NCBI GenBank assembly: GCA_000802095.1
Contig: JUEB01000033.1
Coordinates: forward strand, 310,001 to 374,000
Source: Peptococcaceae bacterium BICA1-7
GTDB lineage: Bacteria; Bacillota; Desulfotomaculia; Desulfotomaculales; Desulfocucumaceae
Reading direction: 5' to 3'
DNA length: 64,000 nt
Positions 58,654-64,000 of the stretch are shown here, piece by piece (within the stretch, counting starts at the first letter, position 1; each line of letters opens with the position of its first letter). The notes below the pieces were generated by a model, which worked only from the letters and a program-made list of their open reading frames with translations, did no database searches and had not been told where the DNA came from. The position numbers were made by a program, and so were the translations under genes.

Positions 58654-59047
58654 GCTTTAAAGCGCTAGAGTAAATAATTTGTTGACTACAAATACCGTAG
58701 AAGCTTTGGGGAGTATCGGAGAAGACATCGCACTCGCGATTCAGACCTGCGTCAGTACTGCCTTTAAACTCCTCGCCGAGGCTGACGACCGCCCTCGAAA
58801 GTCGCGTCCTGCTCCTCTCAGGCTTTTGGCGGCGTCCTGCCGCCAAATCGTCATCCTTGACGGCTCCTTCGTTAAAAGGCAGTAACTGACTCCGGTATAT
58901 CGCTCGATTGATGCCTTCTCCTTTTCGATACAATAATTCAATGTACTGTACTCCCAACAGGAAGATATCCTGTGATGAATGCTTTAAAACATTCTGGATT
59001 CTGACTCCTGGATTCTGGATTCCGCCGCCTGCAAGGCGGTTTTTTTA
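58654..59047 (+). repeat. Dispersed structured element, subfamily C
   Basis: More diverged member. It starts GCTTTAAAGCGCTAGAGTAAA, shared with the start of B copy 2, keeps the order of blocks (CTCCTCGCC, CGCGTCC, the central hairpin, CATCCTTGACGGCTC, CAGTAACTGACTCC), and ends in CCGCCGCCTGCAAGGCGG plus seven T. The central hairpin at 58826-58846 is TTGGCGGC-GTCCT-GCCGCCAA: a perfect 8-bp stem of different sequence from those of A and B. It lies downstream of the Mrp-like operon in sense orientation. Confidence 0.7.
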
Positions 59048-59221
59048 TTTGGCGTTCCACCTATCATAATTTTTAATTCGACATGTTTTGCAGACATTGT
59101 AAGTCACAATTTGTTAGAATATTTAAAATGGACAAGAAAGATTTTTACGGATAGTTAGGGTTTATATATTAGATTGATGTAACTAATGTCTATCCTGAAA
59201 ACAAAGTGTCAAAGTTGCTTA

Positions 59222-59282
59222 AAAACAAAAAAAGACCACTCATACTCAAGCTGATGCTTGAGCTGCTACAATCATAGGTCTT
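59222..59282 (-). terminator. Terminator of the IS110 transposase
   Basis: Outer stem AAGACC/GGTCTT with an inner perfect CTCAAGC/GCTTGAG hairpin (4-nt loop). On the minus strand it is followed by TTTTTTTGTTTTT. Confidence 0.65.
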
Positions 59283-59293
59283 AGAATTTAGTA

Positions 59294-60526
59294 TTATGCT
59301 GTACTGGTGCCAATGCCTTGATCAATAGTAACGCTAAATCCCAAGGCTTCTAGCCGTTTAACAGTTTTCTTGACGATCTGGTTTTTTTGGCGTAACTCAA
59401 AGAAATCTGCTCCAAGCTCTCTGTATGGCAAGTTGCTTTTGAGCATGTAGTACACTGTTTTAAGAATGGTATGAGCTACAGCCACCGTAGCACGGTTTTT
59501 TCCGCGCCTTGCAGCAATTCTAGTGTATTGGGAGCTGAAATAAGTATTTTTCAGATGCCCGGCGACCTTAGCACATTCTATTAGTGTAGCCCTAAGTATG
59601 TCGCTGCCTTTGCGTGTTCTACCGTTTTTACGTTTGCCTGCACTCTCATTATTGCCAGGGCAAAGACCAGCCCATGAAGCAAGGTGTGCAGCCGATGGAA
59701 ATTGATTCATATTGACGCCGATTTCGGCAATTATAACTTGCGCGCTACGTTCACCAACTCCTGGAATGGTGTCAATGAGGCAAATTTGTTCATTGACAGG
59801 TTTCATCTTTTCTTGTATCTCACGATCAAGCGAACGGACTTGTTCTTCAAGAATATCAATATGCTTGAGCATGAGTCGCAGCATTAGCCTTTGATGGTCG
59901 CCCATAAAACCGTGAAGTGCTTCTTCGATTTGAGGAATTTTCTTTCGCATCTGTCTGCGTGCTTTATCTGCCATGACCTTAACGTCATTGCAGCCAGCGA
60001 CGAGCATATCAAGCATATCACGGGATGATTTGCCATCGATTTCGCTTATGACAGAAGCTAACTTGATGTTTGCGCCCTCAAGCACCTTCTGGATGCGGTT
60101 CAATTTTCTGGCTCGCTCCTGTACCATGCTTCTGCGATAACGGACAAGTTCTTTGAGCTCGCGCTGCTCACGTTTGGGAATATAACTGCCGTTTAGCAGG
60201 CCGTGACGAAGTAAGTCGGCAATCCACTCAGAGTCTTTGACATCGGTTTTTCGACCAGGTACAGCTTTGATGTGTTGAGCGTTAACAACTAAAGTATGTA
60301 TCTCCTCCATTTCTAAAAGATTGTAGATTGGTTTCCAGTATGATCCGGTTGCTTCCATGGCAACACATTGACAATTAACATCCTTCAGCCAGTCAATAAG
60401 GCCAAGAAGAGATGAAGTCATCGTACTGAAACTCCTAATCTCCTTTTTTCTACCTTTGATTAAACAGGCGACAATGGTGTTCTTGTGGACATCCATACCA
60501 CAACAGCGCTCGTAAATCACATTCAT
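59294..60526 (-). CDS. IS110-family transposase
   Basis: 410 residues, full length. DEDD_Tnp_IS110 domain at the N-terminus: CGMDVHKNTIVACLIKG, VAMEATGSYWKPI, KTDVKDSEWIADLLRHGL. A coiled linker leads to the C-terminal Transposase_20 domain with IDTIPGVGERSAQVIIAEIG and WAGLCPGNNESAGKRKNGRTRKGSDILR, which holds the catalytic serine. Recombinases of this family use a bridge RNA from the non-coding end of the element to choose donor and target. GGAGG precedes the ATG. It looks intact and possibly active. Confidence 0.93.
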   Translation of the reverse strand: MNVIYERCCGMDVHKNTIVACLIKGRKKEIRSFSTMTSSLLGLIDWLKDVNCQCVAMEATGSYWKPIYNLLEMEEIHTLVVNAQHIKAVPGRKTDVKDSEWIADLLRHGLLNGSYIPKREQRELKELVRYRRSMVQERARKLNRIQKVLEGANIKLASVISEIDGKSSRDMLDMLVAGCNDVKVMADKARRQMRKKIPQIEEALHGFMGDHQRLMLRLMLKHIDILEEQVRSLDREIQEKMKPVNEQICLIDTIPGVGERSAQVIIAEIGVNMNQFPSAAHLASWAGLCPGNNESAGKRKNGRTRKGSDILRATLIECAKVAGHLKNTYFSSQYTRIAARRGKNRATVAVAHTILKTVYYMLKSNLPYRELGADFFELRQKNQIVKKTVKRLEALGFSVTIDQGIGTSTA

Positions 60527-60780
60527 TGAATGACCTCCAATGATTTTAAATTTACGGCGGGCCTCCTGTAAAGCATTATTCTACCCTGCGTGCTCATGGC
60601 AACAATTTGTGGTGCAAGCAGGAAGCCTTAATCAGTCTATAACATCGGGCTCAATGGCACCAAGACATTTCGACCTTTTGCCGTGATATAAGTATATCAA
60701 ACCTGTTTTCATCTATTTGATGGTGTGGCACAGGGTGCCACATGTGGGTCTATAATAGGTAGTTGGTGGGAGCTGGCGTA
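60527..60780 (-). ncRNA. Candidate bridge RNA region of the IS110 element
   Basis: About 250 nt of non-coding sequence upstream of the transposase on the same strand. It includes a very stable hairpin (GTGGCAC-CCT-GTGCCAC, plus-strand about 60726-60742) and a TATTAT -10-like box just before it in the minus-strand sense. In IS110-subgroup elements the bridge RNA comes from this 5' non-coding end. No loop was matched to donor or target bases, so this is position plus one hairpin. Confidence 0.35.
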
Positions 60781-60952
60781 TTAGAAATATTCTCTTACTT
60801 TTTGCGGATATTGCGACCTATAACGTATGAAGTCTAGGCTTGTTGTTAAGTACTTACAAATTCGTCACCCGCACAGTTAATGTTAACGCTATCTCTTATT
60901 TATGAAAAATTTGAAGAGCACAACCGATTAAAGGAATTTATAGGTGTATACG

Positions 60953-61240
60953 ATGAGTTTAGACGTTCTCGGAGATATCGATGTAATTTACAATCAGATT
61001 TGTAGTATTCACCCCCCAACAGTTATTCAAAGCGGCGCTCTTGAGTTCGGTGATCTAGCTCTCATTCGAACCGTAGACCCACGGCAGGATGATTATTTGG
61101 CAGCGCTTGCCGCGGCCAATGGTGCTGAATCTGAGTGGGCTCGAATTCAACAAGCCGTTGTCAGCCAAAAGAGGCTACGGTCAAGGGTATTTGAATATCT
61201 GAAGGGGGTTAAATTCGGAATTCGAAAAATCCCCATCTGA
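60953..61240 (+). CDS. N-terminal fragment of a frameshifted FRG-domain gene
   Basis: About 95 residues from ATG 60953 (GTG 60944 is possible). The first part is helical with no recognisable domain. At 61203-61207 a run of five G lies at the likely frameshift: removing one G continues the frame through LNSEFEKSPSDYVFPDIYSL into the downstream FRG-domain ORF, whereas the present frame stops at 61240 after 11 unrelated residues. The base composition differs from the core genes. This may be a true mutation or a sequencing error. Confidence 0.5.
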   Translation: MSLDVLGDIDVIYNQICSIHPPTVIQSGALEFGDLALIRTVDPRQDDYLAALAAANGAESEWARIQQAVVSQKRLRSRVFEYLKGVKFGIRKIPI

Positions 61241-61244
61241 TTAT

Positions 61245-62414
61245 GTGTTTCCAGACATTTACTCACTCCTGCTATGGATCTGGACCTTTCAATTGTTCGA
61301 CAATGTCTATGTTGTCAGGCCTAAGCAAGGATGGAGAAAGTACTTCTATCGTGGTGAATCAACAGATTATGGAGCCACTCAGTTCTCTCCGTCGATCGCA
61401 AGGCAAAACAATTCAGGCCCAGCGAGGAGTAGGAGGGTATGTCTTGACCTTTTGGGGGCAATTCGCGAATACGTCTTTGGTAAAATGGCTCTAGGGCGTA
61501 CTTCAAACACTTCATCACTTCACAGATTCCTTATTGAGACAATGAGCTCATCGCAAGCAATCGCAGTTGCTCAGCACTACGGGTTTCCTACACCGATGCT
61601 AGATGTAACAGTAAACCCAGAAGTCGCTGCCTATTTCGCAACATTGCCAAGCAAAAGCGACATTCGTTTTCTTGGGTATTTAGATACAAGCAATAACTCG
61701 GGATTTGCTAATGTTGCATTGGTGATGGCACCCTCAGTGTTCACCCGTATTCAGCGCCAAAATGGATATTTTATTACCATGCCTCCGGGTAAGGATTATA
61801 GAGAGATATTTACTATTCTCCGATTCCATCATCGACTCGACTGTGAGCCCTTTAAGCCCACATGGGTTGCAAACCTGGGCTTTATCAGGACTGACGGAAC
61901 TGACGTTAGAAAAGTATTACTTGAGGATTCCTATGGCTTGGAGGAACACCTTAAACGTAGGCTTTGGGAGTTAATGGAATCTAGTAACACTCGAGTATTG
62001 CATTTTCCGACTATTGAGGCTATGTCTAGCCTTCAGAAAACAGTTATACCCGAGCTTTGTTTCGCGGCGGGCCGATATGGAATTTTGGAATCAGGCCAAC
62101 GGTTTGTAGAATTAAACGGTGCCTTGTTATTCTCTGTATTACGGTACGCGCCATTTTACGGTTTTATTCAAGGAGTTGCACTTCAAGTTTTAGCAGAAAC
62201 CTATGGGGGGTCTTTCGAAGTCTTATTTAAATCTATCATTAATGTAATGCGCACCATGATATCAACAGGCATTTCTGCAGAAATAAGAGAAAACATGGGT
62301 TGGGTACGTCCTGAGGTGGCGACCCAAAAGGATATCATGGGGATGGTGGCAGAAATTGTCATAGATGGAGATCCAAATGAGATGCCGTGGCCACTCTGCG
62401 CATGGTATGAATAA
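61245..62414 (+). CDS. FRG-domain protein, main part of a frameshifted gene
   Basis: 389 residues in the open frame; the GTG at 61245 has no ribosome binding site, and coding-like sequence continues upstream in this frame to 61203. The FRG domain is clear: YFYRGESTDYGATQFSPSIAR (the F/Y-R-G motif) and IAVAQHYGFPTPMLDVTVNPEVAAYFAT, as in Q-H-Y-G-x-P-T-x-x-L-D-x-T-x-x-P. FRG domains are predicted ADP-ribosyltransferase-like modules seen in phage-defence and mobile contexts. It stands next to an IS110 element, in AT-richer DNA. The biochemical activity is unproven. Confidence 0.75.
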   Translation: MFPDIYSLLLWIWTFQLFDNVYVVRPKQGWRKYFYRGESTDYGATQFSPSIARQNNSGPARSRRVCLDLLGAIREYVFGKMALGRTSNTSSLHRFLIETMSSSQAIAVAQHYGFPTPMLDVTVNPEVAAYFATLPSKSDIRFLGYLDTSNNSGFANVALVMAPSVFTRIQRQNGYFITMPPGKDYREIFTILRFHHRLDCEPFKPTWVANLGFIRTDGTDVRKVLLEDSYGLEEHLKRRLWELMESSNTRVLHFPTIEAMSSLQKTVIPELCFAAGRYGILESGQRFVELNGALLFSVLRYAPFYGFIQGVALQVLAETYGGSFEVLFKSIINVMRTMISTGISAEIRENMGWVRPEVATQKDIMGMVAEIVIDGDPNEMPWPLCAWYE

Positions 62415-62777
62415 GTCTTTAAGCTGTGGTACACGTGATGAATTGATAAATTAACTTTTTAGGCATAACCGATGCATAGTTTGATTTGCAAGTCATTTTC
62501 TAAAATTAAAGGAGTTAAATTCACTTTAATAAATGATTACCCGGATTAACGCTTCAGTTATCTGATATGGTAAACCGCAAGGCAGCTTTGTGCATCGTCA
62601 AGTTGCCAATAAGTTTAAATAATTTCGGTTCCAATTATCCATATACCAATTAGGCTAATAATGGGAAACTCAACTTCCTGTGAAACACTTCTACCTATCA
62701 CTGTCTCTATTTATTTTTAGTTTTAAATTTAATCAACGGGGGTATGCACTTGACTCAAGTACCTACTATATAGGTTA
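62415..62777. other. AT-rich non-coding gap
   Basis: No convincing ORF or RNA gene. It ends with the first of two similar direct repeats (62738-62774). The opposing gene at 62778 stops immediately to the right. Confidence 0.5.
62738..62774. repeat. Direct repeat, left copy, flanking the hydrolase-like gene
   Basis: GGGGTATGCACTTGACTCA, then CTATATAG about 11 bp later; the copy at 63964-64000 has GGGGTATACCACTTGACTCA and CTATATAG with similar spacing. The pair brackets the gene at 62778-63935 precisely. Confidence 0.55.
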
Positions 62778-63935
62778 TTACCGTCCGCCAATCAGATTGC
62801 GGAGTGCGAGCGGGTCCGCGTCGGCGAGGCATGCAGGATCCCCGGCAATCAGCCCCGCCTTCTCATGCCAGAACTCGCTAAACAGGATGTAGAGCGGCTT
62901 GAGCCGATCAGTATCGCCGCCATCCGCTAATGTTTTTGCAAGGAAATCGATGGCGAAATACATGGTCTTGCTTTCAAAGCATATGTGAGGGTGCGGGCCA
63001 GGGGCATCGATTATCCAGATAATTAAGTTCCCCACCCGTTGCAGACCATAATGAGGGGATATGCCGAGTGCTTGACAGAAAGGGATAAGTTGATCATTGA
63101 AATCCATCTTCGAACGGCAATTTACAATGACCAGGTACTTGGAAAGGCTATCCGTGGAGAAAACATGCGCGAAATCGACACGCCCTACATCTCCATGTTG
63201 CTTTTCATAGGCAAGATCAATTCCAGTACACTCTTTGAATCTGGCGAGTGCGCTGGGGAGAAAACGCGTGAGGTCAAGTTGGGGATTCGATGCTATTGCA
63301 ACGCTGCCGGGGATTTTCGCAGCGGTGAACAAGCCCGATGTGCCTCCTGATGAGATTGAATAGAAGATAATTCGCTCGTTAGGGATGCCGAGGCATCGCG
63401 CCACGCTCATGACGAGCTTCGCTGTTGCGTAGCGGTAGTCTCGTTCATGCGTGCCGTAGAACCAGCCGACAGGAATGTCCGATTCAAAGTACATCGGGTC
63501 TTCGATGCTTAGCAGATGTCCTCTCAGAAACGTATTCCATGACCACTTATGAAAGCGGGGGAGTGGCCCGTGCGTAATTGTCTCGTCATCGCGCATGGTA
63601 TCCAGCACAACGTAGAGGTAATCGTGTTCGCTTGCATGGAAAAAGCACTCGAAGCGAGCGCCATCAACCTCCGTATGGAACCTGCCGTCCGGCACGCTGC
63701 TGATGCGCGTGTAATCGATACGTACACTTTCAGTTGTGAGGGCCGATGCATCGGCTGATCGGTATCGTTCACACCGGCGTACTTCGAGCGTTTCGGCAAG
63801 GTTGGCCGGGGTGCTTTCGCTATCGAACTCGCAGGCTATATTTTCAAGAAATCTGACTGCTGGGAGGCCGTCATTGTTATCCTCTCTCTTTTGATGCTGA
63901 ACAAGGTATGCTTGATTTTCCTGTCCTTTTTTCAT
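62778..63935 (-). CDS. Alpha/beta-hydrolase-like protein of unknown function
   Basis: About 385 residues from ATG 63935, with GGAAGGA some 10 bases upstream; GTG 63953 is the alternative. The first 130 residues are unassigned. The middle has GWFYGTHERDYRYATAKLVMSVARCLGI and IIFYSISSGGTSGLFTAAKIPG, a Ser in an SSGG context like a nucleophile elbow, then VNCRSKMDFNDQLIPFC. It looks like the hydrolase-type proteins of capsule loci (CpsF/XcbB-like), but I am not sure. The two flanking direct repeats suggest it came as a unit. Confidence 0.5.
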   Translation of the reverse strand: MKKGQENQAYLVQHQKREDNNDGLPAVRFLENIACEFDSESTPANLAETLEVRRCERYRSADASALTTESVRIDYTRISSVPDGRFHTEVDGARFECFFHASEHDYLYVVLDTMRDDETITHGPLPRFHKWSWNTFLRGHLLSIEDPMYFESDIPVGWFYGTHERDYRYATAKLVMSVARCLGIPNERIIFYSISSGGTSGLFTAAKIPGSVAIASNPQLDLTRFLPSALARFKECTGIDLAYEKQHGDVGRVDFAHVFSTDSLSKYLVIVNCRSKMDFNDQLIPFCQALGISPHYGLQRVGNLIIWIIDAPGPHPHICFESKTMYFAIDFLAKTLADGGDTDRLKPLYILFSEFWHEKAGLIAGDPACLADADPLALRNLIGGR

Positions 63936-63963
63936 AACAGCTAATCCTTCCACTTTTTAATTC

Positions 63964-64000
63964 GGGGTATACCACTTGACTCACTACAACTATATAGCAT
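63964..64000. repeat. Direct repeat, right copy, reaching the window edge
   Basis: Similar to 62738-62774 (about three quarters of positions by eye). The window ends within or at its end, so further copies may lie beyond. Confidence 0.55.

Larger units (their letters stand above)
59060..60790 (-). mobile_element. IS110-family insertion sequence (ends not defined)
   Basis: The only clear part is the transposase at 59294-60526. IS110 elements lack terminal inverted repeats, so the limits given are rough. The sequence on both sides of the transposase is AT-richer than the element C repeat and carries a terminator on the 3' side (59222-59282) and a structured 5' region (60527-60780). No target duplication is expected. 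Confidence 0.6.

Noticed and set aside
62450-62480. Integron attC-like site near AGGCATAACCGATGCAT
   Set aside because: The core sites GTTRRRY and RYYYAAC are not placed correctly and no integrase is present.
1-64000. CRISPR arrays, tRNA or rRNA genes
   Set aside because: No regularly spaced short repeats, no GTTCRA-type T-loops in a cloverleaf setting, and no rRNA-like conserved stretches were seen.

Overview
The window looks like chromosome of a strictly anaerobic, mid-GC Firmicute of the Desulfotomaculum/Pelotomaculum (Peptococcaceae) kind. This rests on gene content: a molybdate/tungstate ABC operon with an HTH-PBP regulator, an FmdE-family protein, ADP-forming and AMP-forming acyl-CoA synthetases, a DUF3786 protein with a corrinoid/ACS-type FeS motif behind a Rex-like operator, PcrB, and strong GGAGG ribosome binding sites with frequent GTG/TTG starts. 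No tRNA, rRNA or CRISPR array was seen.

Layout. 1-10,800: a partial pyruvate-kinase-C-terminal-like protein, a crotonase, the DUF3786 protein, the regulator divergent from small-membrane-protein-modABC, a Cache-HAMP-GAF-HD-GYP protein, a DUF4846 lipoprotein and a Spy/CpxP-like protein. 10,800-14,276: a methyltransferase, a membrane metallophosphoesterase and an AT-rich beta-helix gene that looks acquired. 14,204-35,278: a long minus-strand run of 22 genes, most of them for a surface polysaccharide or glycoconjugate (flippase, two glycosyltransferases, nucleotide-sugar enzymes, large membrane proteins). Its centre combines an SIS isomerase, a 2-hydroxyacid dehydrogenase, an IMPase-like phosphatase, an HpaI-type aldolase, a Gfo/Idh oxidoreductase, a CMP-sugar-type cytidylyltransferase and a DUF115/Maf-like protein, which together suggest an unusual CMP-activated sugar acid.

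35,697-50,958: an AhpD-like protein, a methyltransferase, an acetyl-CoA synthetase, GNAT and DsrE proteins, PcrB, a complete Opp/Dpp/Nik-type ABC transporter with a fused double ATPase followed by FmdE, an ADP-forming acyl-CoA synthetase and a FetAB-type exporter. 51,034-58,488: an AbrB-PIN toxin-antitoxin pair, an RND efflux pump with its adaptor and TetR repressor (two matching operators), and an Mrp-type P-loop ATPase. 59,000-64,000 is accessory: an IS110-family element, a frameshifted FRG-domain gene, and an alpha/beta-hydrolase-like gene between two similar 37-bp direct repeats.

The most striking non-gene signal is a family of about 330-390 bp intergenic elements, seen five times (606-946, 9745-10107, 46655-46998, 51862-52198, 58654-59047). 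All five lie just downstream of a gene and in its sense orientation. Three sequence subfamilies share an 8-bp hairpin whose two arms differ between subfamilies but stay perfectly complementary, with an RTCC-type loop. Four of the five end in a good intrinsic terminator. This is the pattern expected of an undescribed structured RNA or 3'-UTR element.
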